Below, piece by piece: positions 19,216 through 26,915 of a DNA stretch of 64,000 nucleotides. The DNA is from Bacillus spizizenii TU-B-10. Lineage in GTDB: Bacteria; Bacillota; Bacilli; Bacillales; Bacillaceae. Under the pieces are notes generated by a model, which had not been told where the DNA came from, made no database searches, and was given only the letters and a program-made list of their open reading frames with translations. Position 1 is the first letter of the stretch. Every line of letters begins with the position of its first letter. The stretch spans positions 4,072,857 through 4,136,856 of the forward strand of contig NC_016047.1 in NCBI RefSeq assembly GCF_000227465.1, in the 5' to 3' direction. The translations under genes were made by a program, and so were the position numbers.

Positions 19216-19258
19216 CGCTCCTTTTTTCTGTACTTTAAGGGTATGAAAAAAAGGAGCG
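19216..19258 (-). promoter_or_regulatory. Hairpin between qdoI and yxaH that pairs the yxaH ribosome site
   Basis: On the minus strand CGCTCCTTTTTTTC is followed after 16 bases by GAAAAAAGGAGCG. The arms are complementary apart from one bulged base. The second arm contains the AAAAAAGGAGC ribosome site of yxaH. It could act as a partial terminator after qdoI, as a translation block, or both. Confidence 0.6.
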
Positions 19259-19314
19259 CAGAAACATCGATTTAGGTGTCATGCAGACATGGAAACCTTA
19301 CAATCTTGTCATTT

Positions 19315-20328
19315 TTATGGTTTCATCACCTTTAAATCTAATGCTTCGATATTCTGCAAAACGCGATCAAAGCGCAGCGCCTGAGGCTCACTTGGGAAGA
19401 TGTGGCCTTCATACGGCTCACCTAGCGTCCGGAAAAACGGTTCAAATAAGCCGGGAACCAATACGCCCACCATTTTTGTATAATGGGAATCCAGGCGATA
19501 GGAGTGAACAGTATTCGCAGGAACATGCAGAAAATCTCCAGGATTCAGCTGGATTTCTTTGCCATCCGCCCACATGGTCATCTGCCCTTCAAGGCAATAA
19601 AATGTTTCTGTATGATGTTCATGGTAGTGATCAACGATTCGGTCGCCTTTAGGGCCGTCCGATACTACGACGATAAACTGGCCGTCTGTATTTTTTTGCG
19701 CAGCCACAATGCGGTGAAGCTGATCTCCCGTCAATAGACGGTCGCCTTCTCCAGACTCAAGCACGTATGGAACCGATCCATCCGGAAGCTCTGCAAGTTC
19801 CGCTAATTTTGCCGCACCGGCAGCCTTTTCTTCATCCAGAAATGTAATGTCCGCTACTGTAGCTGCTTCTGCAAATTGCCCGTTTGACACCTCTTCGCTT
19901 GCGTGCGGCGGATGTTCAGCGTGATCATATGGATTCCCAATAACGGAATACATGTGTGCCACATGTCCATTCATCGTGTAAGACACCAGTCTTGTTCTGT
20001 GGCTTTGCATTCGGTAGCTGTGCGGTGTTCCGGCTGGAATGTTCGCATAATCGCCTGACACTAATAAATAGCGTTCTCCGGCAAGCGTCAACTCAAGCTT
20101 CCCGTCCAAAACGAGAATCCCTTCATGTGTGTCCTTGTGGACGTGAAGCGGAAAGGCATCTCCTTTCCCCCCGGAAAGCAGCACGATCTCAAACAGATCG
20201 CCGGTGCTCTTCCCATTCGCCATCACCGTGGCAACCTGTCTGCCGAACAAATAGCGCTCACCTTCTCCGCTGCGGAGCAAATAAGGCATTTTTTCTTTAG
20301 GCAATGAATTTTCACATAATGATTTCAT
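19315..20328 (-). CDS. qdoI: QdoI (YxaG), quercetin 2,3-dioxygenase
   Basis: A 337-residue bicupin enzyme that cleaves the flavonol quercetin with O2, releasing CO and a depside. Both cupin domains keep their metal ligands: HVHKDTHE plus GTPHSY in the N-terminal half, and HYHEHHTE plus NTVHSYR in the C-terminal half. The ATG at 20326-20328 follows TGGAGGAAC. The frame runs five codons further up, but that would include the ribosome site. Two operator boxes lie between it and qdoR. The enzyme probably detoxifies plant flavonoids near roots. Confidence 0.95.
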   Translation of the reverse strand: MKSLCENSLPKEKMPYLLRSGEGERYLFGRQVATVMANGKSTGDLFEIVLLSGGKGDAFPLHVHKDTHEGILVLDGKLELTLAGERYLLVSGDYANIPAGTPHSYRMQSHRTRLVSYTMNGHVAHMYSVIGNPYDHAEHPPHASEEVSNGQFAEAATVADITFLDEEKAAGAAKLAELAELPDGSVPYVLESGEGDRLLTGDQLHRIVAAQKNTDGQFIVVVSDGPKGDRIVDHYHEHHTETFYCLEGQMTMWADGKEIQLNPGDFLHVPANTVHSYRLDSHYTKMVGVLVPGLFEPFFRTLGEPYEGHIFPSEPQALRFDRVLQNIEALDLKVMKP

Positions 20329-20345
20329 ATATTGTTCCTCCAATT

Positions 20346-20363
20346 TAGACCAGTCTATATACT
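20346..20363 (-). promoter_or_regulatory. LmrA/QdoR operator box proximal to qdoI
   Basis: On the minus strand AGTATATAGACTGGTCTA matches the LmrA/QdoR box AWTATATAGANYGGTCTA, as I recall it, at all but one position. It ends 17 bases before the qdoI start. Confidence 0.8.
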
Positions 20364-20377
20364 TTCATCTATCTGAC

Positions 20378-20395
20378 TAGACCGTTCTATATAAT
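20378..20395 (-). promoter_or_regulatory. LmrA/QdoR operator box distal to qdoI
   Basis: ATTATATAGAACGGTCTA on the minus strand matches the box fully. The two boxes are 32 bp apart start to start, about three helical turns. This box lies just downstream of the qdoR stop. Confidence 0.82.
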
Positions 20396-20419
20396 TGTAG
20401 GAAAAAGGATAACAAAATG

Positions 20420-20995
20420 CTACCCTTTTTTTCTCACCAGCACTGGAATTTGTTCGGCAATGAGAAGAAGAGGCGTTTTGTCTTTATTCGTTAACGAAAG
20501 CATGATCCCGCCCTCAATCATCGAATTGATCAGCATTCCAAGCTGATTTGCTTCTTCTTCTGCAAATCCGTTTTCCACTAATTTTCTGGCAAAAACCGCT
20601 TCCCAGCTTTTAAACACCTTCATACAAACCGTCCGCAGCGGTTCACTGATTAACGCTGTCTCACTCGCCAGCAAACCGACTGGAATCCCTTTAATGCTTT
20701 CTGTGTTGTCAAATTGGCTGGCTGTTTTTTTGATAAATTGCTGAATCGCTTCTATTGGATCAGAGGATTCATCCATGCTTTGCTGTATCAGATGTTCAAT
20801 CAATTTCCCTGTATATGTAACCGCTTCAATTGCTAATTCTTCTTTGCCATTCGGAAAAAAGTGATAAAGCGATCCCTTAGGAGCACCGCTTTCTTTCACA
20901 ATCTGGTTCAAACCTGTCGCGTGATATCCTTGCAGCTGGAACAGACGTGACGCCGTGTGAAGGATTTTTTCACGTGAATCTCCTCTGCTAGTCAT
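20420..20995 (-). CDS. qdoR: QdoR (YxaF), TetR-family flavonoid-responsive repressor
   Basis: A 191-residue TetR regulator with the helix-turn-helix at about residues 25-50 (GLNQIVKESGAPKGSLYHFF). The rest is the all-helical ligand domain. It represses qdoI-yxaH; flavonoids such as quercetin release it. It lies directly upstream of qdoI on the same strand. TAGGAGGG precedes the ATG at 20993-20995. Confidence 0.93.
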   Translation of the reverse strand: MTSRGDSREKILHTASRLFQLQGYHATGLNQIVKESGAPKGSLYHFFPNGKEELAIEAVTYTGKLIEHLIQQSMDESSDPIEAIQQFIKKTASQFDNTESIKGIPVGLLASETALISEPLRTVCMKVFKSWEAVFARKLVENGFAEEEANQLGMLINSMIEGGIMLSLTNKDKTPLLLIAEQIPVLVRKKG

Positions 20996-21124
20996 TAAAA
21001 CATTCCCTCCTAGGTATGGTAGAGCGACTTATATAATATAAAAAAGAACCCTGTGATTGTCAAAAAGGGTAAGACCCTCCCGGATGGGGTAAATGTAGAA
21101 AAACAGCGTCTAGGAGGGATCTCA

Positions 21125-22195
21125 ATGACAAACGATTATTCAGTCACGAATACAGAAAAGCTTGAACAACAGAACCCGGGCATGAAAATGAAGATCAAAC
21201 TGAAAAAACTCAAGGATCAAGTGATTGTCATTACCGGCGCTTCAAGCGGAATCGGACTTGTCACTGCACGAATGGCAGCTGAAAAAGGCGCAAAGGTCGT
21301 CGCAGCAGCGCGAAATGAAGATGCGCTGAAGGAGCTCGCTGATGAACTAAAGGAAAAAGGGCACGACGCCATATGGGTGAAAGCGGATGTCGGAAAAGAA
21401 GAAGACGTCAACCGCATCGCAGAAACCGCAATCAGCACATTTGGCCGCTTTGACACATGGGTCAACAATGCCGGCGTCTCGATCTTCGGACATGCCATGG
21501 ACGTCACCGTCGAAGACATGAAGCGCATGTTCGACGCAAACTTTTGGGGACCTGTTTACGGAACAAGAGCGGCCGTCAAACACTACACCAGCAGAGGCGT
21601 GCCGGGCGCACTCATCAATGTAGGAAGCCTGTTCGGCGACAGGGGAACGGTCATTCAATCCACATACGCCTCAGCCAAATTTGCGCTTCACGGCTGGACG
21701 GAAAGCATCCGAATGGAGCTCGAAAAAGAACAGGCGCCCGTCTCGGTTACGCTCATTCATCCAGGCAGAATTGACACACCTTACAACGAACACGCGCACA
21801 GCTACCTGGACAAACAGCCGGCTCATTACCGCTCGCTGATCTACCCTCCGGAAGCGGCCGCCGAAGCCATCCTTTTTGCCGCCGAACACCCGAAGCGCGA
21901 CGTGTACATCGGCTCACAGGCAAAAGCCATTGCCATGCTGGGTGCTCTTTTCCCCCGGCTGACCGACAGACTGATGGAAAAAATCATGTACCACAGCCAG
22001 CATGCTGAAAGACCGTCCAAACAGCGGGAAGAAAGCGTGCTTTATGAAGCGGGCTACGGCATGCATGACAGGGGCACGAATAAAGGCTGGAAGCGGTCAA
22101 GAAGCTACTACACAAAGGCTACGAAGCGCCCGATTGTATCAGCGGCTGTTGTTGCCGGACTGGTCGCTTTAGCTGCCGTCAAACGATGCAGATAA
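21125..22195 (+). CDS. yxnA: YxnA, short-chain dehydrogenase with C-terminal membrane anchor
   Basis: A 356-residue SDR. It has a hydrophilic N-terminal extension of about 35 residues, then TGASSGIG, NNAG, the Ser in NVGSLFG and the YASAKFA Tyr-Lys pair. After the catalytic domain comes a basic region and a final hydrophobic helix (VSAAVVAGLVALAAV), suggesting membrane attachment. The substrate is unknown. GGAGGGATC precedes the ATG at 21125; the frame from 21053 has no such site. It is divergent from qdoR. Confidence 0.88.
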   Translation: MTNDYSVTNTEKLEQQNPGMKMKIKLKKLKDQVIVITGASSGIGLVTARMAAEKGAKVVAAARNEDALKELADELKEKGHDAIWVKADVGKEEDVNRIAETAISTFGRFDTWVNNAGVSIFGHAMDVTVEDMKRMFDANFWGPVYGTRAAVKHYTSRGVPGALINVGSLFGDRGTVIQSTYASAKFALHGWTESIRMELEKEQAPVSVTLIHPGRIDTPYNEHAHSYLDKQPAHYRSLIYPPEAAAEAILFAAEHPKRDVYIGSQAKAIAMLGALFPRLTDRLMEKIMYHSQHAERPSKQREESVLYEAGYGMHDRGTNKGWKRSRSYYTKATKRPIVSAAVVAGLVALAAVKRCR

Positions 22196-22209
22196 TCTCT
22201 GACCATAAG

Positions 22210-22247
22210 AAAAACCCATGCTGTTCCATCGAACACATGGGTTTTTA
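22210..22247. terminator. Bidirectional terminator between yxnA and yxaD
   Basis: AAAAACCCATG and CATGGGTTTTT form the stem with A and T runs on both sides, serving the two converging genes. Confidence 0.88.
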
Positions 22248-22251
22248 AATG

Positions 22252-22683
22252 TTAGTCGATAAAGGCCTTGTTCATACGCTGCAGTAGCTCGCCGAACATC
22301 TCTTTTTCCTTTGTTGACCATTCTTTCAGCATCTGTTCATAACGTTCAAGACGCTTTTGCTGATCGGCTTTTAATGTTTGTTTGCCGAGTTTTGTAATGG
22401 TAAATAGGCTGACTCTCCCATCGGAAGGGTCTGAGAAGCGATAGATGAGCTCCTTCGCCTCTAATGCAGCTGCTTGTCTTGAAAGAGTAGATATATCAAG
22501 CTTAAACGATTCTGCTAATTCCTTTACGCGGGCAGGCCCAAACTCATCCAATTGTCTCAGCAATAAGTACGAAGATCTCTCCAAATTACCTGTTCTTTTC
22601 TCAGATTGATCCAGATAAACAGCTCTCCTGATAAAAGTCGTCAGCTCATATTCAATTAATTCAACTGGATTTTGTTTTTGCAA
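22252..22683 (-). CDS. yxaD: YxaD, MarR-family regulator
   Basis: A 143-residue MarR regulator with a winged helix at about residues 50-100 (RVKELAESFKLDISTLSRQ, then a wing with DPSDGR). I choose TTG at 22681-22683 as start because GGGAGC lies upstream; the frame extends 21 codons further but with unlikely sequence. It is divergent from the LrgAB-like pair, and palindromes in the spacer suggest it represses both itself and that pair. The effector is unknown. Confidence 0.82.
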   Translation of the reverse strand: MQKQNPVELIEYELTTFIRRAVYLDQSEKRTGNLERSSYLLLRQLDEFGPARVKELAESFKLDISTLSRQAAALEAKELIYRFSDPSDGRVSLFTITKLGKQTLKADQQKRLERYEQMLKEWSTKEKEMFGELLQRMNKAFID

Positions 22684-22733
22684 TCGCTCTCGCTCCCTAT
22701 TCCAATCTCCGGCATTGACAACATCATATATAC

Positions 22734-22746
22734 TTGTATAATACAA
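22734..22746. promoter_or_regulatory. Palindrome, candidate YxaD operator 1
   Basis: TTGTATAATACAA has perfect arms TTGTAT and ATACAA around one base. A near copy lies 68 bp away, and the MarR gene is adjacent. Confidence 0.55.
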
Positions 22747-22801
22747 ATGTATATTAATTGAATGAATACAAGTCGTTATATGACTAAATCAATCATTATA
22801 C

Positions 22802-22814
22802 TTGTATAGTACAA
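22802..22814. promoter_or_regulatory. Palindrome, candidate YxaD operator 2
   Basis: TTGTATAGTACAA has arms TTGTA and TACAA and shares the context ATACTTGTATA with site 1. A half site (ATACAAG) lies between the two. Confidence 0.55.
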
Positions 22815-22910
22815 TCATATAAAAAGAAAGTAAAGCGATTCCTCAGAACCATCCTAGAAGCAAGTCACCTGAAAGGAGGAAGCTGTTCTCATTGGAGAGC
22901 GGCACTTGAT

Positions 22911-23315
22911 GTGAAAGTCATTCGAATTATGTTGCAAGTGTTGATATTATATGTATTTTTTATGATCGGGGAAGCCATTCAGCATCTGTTTCATTTACCG
23001 GTGTCAGGTAGCATAGTCGGATTGGTATTGCTGCTGATCTGTTTAGGTCTCCGTATTGTTCCCGTCTCCTTTATTCAAGACGGAGCAGGGTTTTTATTGT
23101 CCTTTCTTCCATTGTTGTTCATCCCGGCTATGACAGGTGTAATGAAATACCCGTCGCTCATTTCATTCAATGGTTTGATGCTGCTGATTACAGTCGTTCT
23201 GAGCACCATCGTCACGATCATTGCGGCTGGATTCGCCAGCCAGCTATTAGAGAAAAAAGCAAAAAAACGTGAGGAGAAAGAGAAATGCAGCAAGCAAGTA
23301 TCGCAATCATTATAA
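22911..23315 (+). CDS. yxzK: YxzK, LrgA/CidA-type holin-like membrane protein
   Basis: A 134-residue protein with four membrane helices and the LrgA/CidA pattern (LPVSGSIVGLVLLLICL, then FLLSFLPLLFIPA). The family forms holin-like pores or metabolite channels together with LrgB partners. The GTG at 22911 is taken as start with GGAGAG upstream. The stronger GGAGGA at 22876 faces a five-codon frame that stops at 22909. The 3' end overlaps yxaC by 31 bases, so the two are one operon. The C-terminal tail is highly charged. The name follows from position. Confidence 0.8.
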   Translation: MKVIRIMLQVLILYVFFMIGEAIQHLFHLPVSGSIVGLVLLLICLGLRIVPVSFIQDGAGFLLSFLPLLFIPAMTGVMKYPSLISFNGLMLLITVVLSTIVTIIAAGFASQLLEKKAKKREEKEKCSKQVSQSL

Positions 23316-23977
23316 TTCTTTTAACAGTTGCCGCTTACTTAGCGATGGTGAAACTCTATAAGCGATTCCCGCTTCCATTTCTTATCCCTGTTCTGACAAC
23401 GACAATTTTGATTGTCGCGGTTTTGATGATGTTCCATGTCTCGTATGAAGGCTATATGATCGGGGGGAAATGGATCAATTCTTTGCTTGGGCCTGCTGTT
23501 GTGGCGCTGGCCTATCCGCTTTATAAACAATGGCATATCATTGTAAAACATTGTGTTCCCATCCTAGGCGGCGTCCTGGTCGGATTATGCATGGGAATGA
23601 TCAGCGGTCTGATCTTCGCAGAAGCATTCGGGATTGATCATGATCTCTTATTATCTATTCTGCCAAAGTCGATCACAACCCCTGTCGCTATTCAGATCGC
23701 CGCCGGTCTTGGCGGTGTTCCTTCCATGACGGTCGTATTTGTCATGATTGCCGGCTTCTCAGGCGTCATCCTCGGGCCGCTTGTCTTAAAATGGCTTCGC
23801 ATACGCAGCTCACTTGGCCAAGGCATCGCATTAGGCAGCGCCTCCCATGCACTGGGCACCTCCAAAGCATTGGAATATGGGGAACTGGCCGTATCCATGA
23901 GTTCCGTCTCAATGACGCTTTGTGCGGTGCTTGGCTCATTCTTTGGGCCGCTAATCGTCTGGCTGTTTCATATTTAA
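23285..23977 (+). CDS. yxaC: YxaC, LrgB-type membrane protein
   Basis: A 230-residue LrgB/CidB-family protein with six or more helices and conserved stretches: LGPAVVALAYPLYKQW, LPKSITTPVA and ASHALGTSKALEYG. With its LrgA-like partner it probably forms an envelope complex for metabolite export or control of autolysis. It is not LrgAB/PftAB itself, which lies elsewhere in B. subtilis. The ATG at 23285 lies inside the upstream gene, typical of translational coupling. Confidence 0.88.
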   Translation: MQQASIAIIIILLTVAAYLAMVKLYKRFPLPFLIPVLTTTILIVAVLMMFHVSYEGYMIGGKWINSLLGPAVVALAYPLYKQWHIIVKHCVPILGGVLVGLCMGMISGLIFAEAFGIDHDLLLSILPKSITTPVAIQIAAGLGGVPSMTVVFVMIAGFSGVILGPLVLKWLRIRSSLGQGIALGSASHALGTSKALEYGELAVSMSSVSMTLCAVLGSFFGPLIVWLFHI

Positions 23978-23982
23978 CAAAG

Positions 23983-24013
23983 AAAGACTGCCCCGGAGGA
24001 GGGCGGTCTTTTC
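23983..24013 (+). terminator. Terminator after yxaC
   Basis: AAAGACTGCCC and GGGCGGTCTTT form the stem with one G-T pair, followed by TCTT. Confidence 0.8.
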
Positions 24014-24178
24014 TTATCTGTTTTGCGCTGTTCTTGCCGGGCTGGTTTGGGGGATGGCCGAAGAGGAGGAAATAAGCTGAAAAAACAGACTGACAAAGGG
24101 CTGTCTTACATAAGATATGTTTATCATTCACAAACTGAGGGTAATTCTTCGTTGCACGATGAACAAAAGGAGGTCTCA

Positions 24179-25756
24179 ATGGAACACTTAGACTTGCATC
24201 ATATATTCGAACTAGGTTTTTTGTTAGTCATGATTGCAGCCGGGATCACCGCGATTGCCAAGAAGTGCAGGCAGCCTTATCCCATCGCGCTTGTGATTGT
24301 CGGAACGATCATTGGACTTGTACATATTCCGCTCTTTGAACCGCTGAAAGATTTTATTACTGAAGGAGAAGTCTTTAACTTCGTCATCATTACGTTGTTC
24401 TTGCCGGCTTTATTAGGAGAAGCGGCGCTGAAGCTTCCTTTTTCACACTTGAGAGAAAACAAACGGCCCGTTCTGGCATTGGCCTTCGGCGGTACGCTCA
24501 TCTCTTTTCTGATCGTCGGCTTTTCTTCCATGTGGCTTATGCATTTGGCCATTCCGGCAGCGTTTGTCTTTGCCGCTCTGATGAGTGCGACAGATCCTGT
24601 TAGTGTGCTGTCCATTTTTAAAAGTGTCGGCGCACCGAAAAAGCTTTCGATCGTCGTTGAAGGAGAAAGCCTGTTCAATGACGGACTGGCGGTTGTGCTG
24701 TTCAACATTTCCGCTTTTTACTTGATGACCTATTTGGATCTCGGCATCCAAGGCGCCGGTTTAGGCTTGTGGGAGTTTGTCAAAGTCATTTCTCTCGGCC
24801 TTATCATCGGAGGCGCTCTTGGATATGTCTTTTCCCAGCTCACCAAGTATTTTGATGATTATCCTTTAGAAATTATTTTTAGTATCATTCTGTTTTACAG
24901 TTCATTTCTTTTGGCAGAAATGGCAGGTGCCTCCGGGGTAATCGCCGTCGTTGTCGCCGCGCTTATTTTCGGCAATTATGGCGCCAAAATCGGCATGAGC
25001 CCGACGACAAAGCTGAATATCAATAACTTTTGGGATGTCGCCGCCTTGCTCGCGAACTCCCTTGTCTTTTTAATGGTCGGGCTCGAGATCACGAGAATTG
25101 ACCTGACTGATAAATGGGGATTGGCCATTATGGCGATTGTGATTGTGCTCATCGCCCGAAGTGCCGCCGTCTACATCAGTTTGGCCTTTATCAAAAAATT
25201 CCCGGTTACATGGCAGCATACCATCAATTGGGGCGGACTGAAGGGCTCTCTGTCCATTGCACTCGTGCTGAGCCTGCCTCGAGACTTCCCGGGACGTGAA
25301 GACATTCTGGTTTTCGCCTTCAGTGTCGTTTTGTTTTCCCTTGTTGTTCAGGGCCTCACCATCAAGCCGCTTCTGGAACGGTTAGGCGTGAATCAAAAAG
25401 AAGAAGGTAATCAGGAATACGAGGAATTGCTCGCAAAAGGACATCGCTTAGAAACCGCCATCCAAGAAGTCCAGCAAGTTAAACACAATTTGCTTATACA
25501 CGAAGCTGTCTCCAGCGAACTGACAGACCAGTATAAAAAAGAGGTCAGCCAGCTGCATCAACAAACAAACAAATTATTCGAAACTTACCCGGAACTCAAA
25601 AACAAACAGCAAACCATCTTGAAAAAACACTCGTTATACGCCCAATACCAAGCGATCGAAAACTTATCAAAGGAAGATATCATCTCAAACGAAGTAGCTG
25701 AGCAAGAGCAAGCACAGATCATTGATGAAATCGTTCGTTTGGAAAACGATCATTAA
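24179..25756 (+). CDS. CPA1-family Na+/H+ antiporter
   Basis: A 525-residue membrane antiporter with about 12 helices, residues 1-400. CPA1 motifs are SATDPVSVLSIFK with the ion-binding Asp near residue 143, and EGESLFNDGLAVVLF near residue 165. A hydrophilic, helical, Gln/Glu-rich C-terminal tail of about 115 residues is probably cytoplasmic and regulatory. It likely extrudes Na+ or K+ in exchange for H+. The ATG at 24179 follows AAAGGAGGTC; an upstream frame to 24023 runs through the preceding terminator and is rejected. It has its own terminator and, from memory, no counterpart between yxaC and yxaB in strain 168. Confidence 0.88.
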   Translation: MEHLDLHHIFELGFLLVMIAAGITAIAKKCRQPYPIALVIVGTIIGLVHIPLFEPLKDFITEGEVFNFVIITLFLPALLGEAALKLPFSHLRENKRPVLALAFGGTLISFLIVGFSSMWLMHLAIPAAFVFAALMSATDPVSVLSIFKSVGAPKKLSIVVEGESLFNDGLAVVLFNISAFYLMTYLDLGIQGAGLGLWEFVKVISLGLIIGGALGYVFSQLTKYFDDYPLEIIFSIILFYSSFLLAEMAGASGVIAVVVAALIFGNYGAKIGMSPTTKLNINNFWDVAALLANSLVFLMVGLEITRIDLTDKWGLAIMAIVIVLIARSAAVYISLAFIKKFPVTWQHTINWGGLKGSLSIALVLSLPRDFPGREDILVFAFSVVLFSLVVQGLTIKPLLERLGVNQKEEGNQEYEELLAKGHRLETAIQEVQQVKHNLLIHEAVSSELTDQYKKEVSQLHQQTNKLFETYPELKNKQQTILKKHSLYAQYQAIENLSKEDIISNEVAEQEQAQIIDEIVRLENDH

Positions 25757-25758
25757 CA

Positions 25759-25790
25759 CAAAAAAGCAGACTGTCATTAGTCTGCTTTAT
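25759..25790. terminator. Terminator after the antiporter gene
   Basis: AGCAGACT and AGTCTGCT pair around six bases; A runs on one side and Ts on the other may serve the converging yxaB too. Confidence 0.82.
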
Positions 25791-25793
25791 CTT

Positions 25794-26825
25794 TTATGAT
25801 TTAAAAAAATCAACCAGCGGCTGAAAATCCTTTGATAAATCAACGTCATTCGGCTCTGCTTGAAGCAGGCGGTCAATCATGCGCTCCAGTTCCTTCATAT
25901 CATTTTGATCTGTGTATTCAATGAAGTTTAAGCTTTCGAGCCAATCCCGATACGAATGTTTAGCTTTGCCGTAGCTGTTTCCAAAGACGAGGCAAGGCGT
26001 TTTGGTGATAATCGAGAAAATCATCGCGTGAAGGCGGTCGGTAATGACCAATTTACTTGAACCGATGCGGTCAAGCATCTCCATAAAATGCTTTTCACGA
26101 TCGGCGTAATCAATCATGTCTACCGTATCCAGCACCGTATCAGTACGCTCCGTATAAGTTGTTTTTTCTGCCCATTTCCTCATGTGTGAAATAAAATCTT
26201 CGTCAGTCACTTTCTCCTTATCCGCTCTTAAAATAAAGAGAACGCCGTCCCGTTCGAGCTCTCGCGGCACAATATCCAAGGAAAGCACCATGTCCGGTGT
26301 AAAGATTACATTGGAGTTGAAGGTCTTTTTTACAACATCCTGTGTCTGCGTCTCACGCGCAGCAATCGTTAAGCTTGGATTTTGATGGTACGCATCCTGT
26401 GTTTTTTTCTTTTCTTTATTTCCGTCCTCTGTATCTTCAAAATAAACGGATTGCGGCAGAGAAATCGATTTGTAGTCTTTAAACGCCGAGAAGACCTTTC
26501 TTCTGTCTTCCTCAATATCGAGATAGAGGTTTCCTAAATTCCCTCCGCCTGTAAAGCAGACAATATCGTCTTCACGGATGATCTCCTTCACCAGTTCAAT
26601 GCCCTCATCCGTCGCATAATCCATAATCTCAATGTATTCATAGTACGGAAAATGGTTTTTTATAAATTTCTCTTCCGCATACGCAATCGCTTGGTCACCA
26701 ATGTTTGTGTAACTCGGGGAACCAAACAAAAATACTTTTCGTTTATCATTTAACAGAGCTTCTGGTTCTACATTTGGCGCAATGCCTTTTACTAGTTTTT
26801 TGCCTTTGATTTCTTGTACAGTCAT
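25794..26825 (-). CDS. yxaB: YxaB, polysaccharide pyruvyl transferase-family protein
   Basis: A 343-residue protein of the polysaccharide pyruvyl transferase superfamily. The N-terminal region has GSPSYTNIGDQAIAYAEE near residue 35; TDRLHAMIFSII near residue 255 is the family's core motif. It probably adds pyruvate ketals to surface glycans, possibly exopolysaccharide; the acceptor is unknown. The start is ATG at 26823-26825 behind AGAAGGAGG. The frame extends 27 codons upstream without support. It follows glxK on the same strand after 90 bases. Confidence 0.9.
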   Translation of the reverse strand: MTVQEIKGKKLVKGIAPNVEPEALLNDKRKVFLFGSPSYTNIGDQAIAYAEEKFIKNHFPYYEYIEIMDYATDEGIELVKEIIREDDIVCFTGGGNLGNLYLDIEEDRRKVFSAFKDYKSISLPQSVYFEDTEDGNKEKKKTQDAYHQNPSLTIAARETQTQDVVKKTFNSNVIFTPDMVLSLDIVPRELERDGVLFILRADKEKVTDEDFISHMRKWAEKTTYTERTDTVLDTVDMIDYADREKHFMEMLDRIGSSKLVITDRLHAMIFSIITKTPCLVFGNSYGKAKHSYRDWLESLNFIEYTDQNDMKELERMIDRLLQAEPNDVDLSKDFQPLVDFFKS

Positions 26826-26915
26826 GTCGTCCTCCTTCTGGGATGAATGCCTCATTGTGTGGTTAACTGTCTCTACCCAAAAAGGAGGATGACTATGCAT
26901 CGGCATGTGCGCAGG

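Noticed and set aside
22892..22909. Five-codon frame (TTG to TGA) behind the strong GGAGGA before yxzK
   Set aside because: It could be a leader peptide coupled to the GTG of yxzK, but there is no attenuator structure or codon bias that would support regulation.
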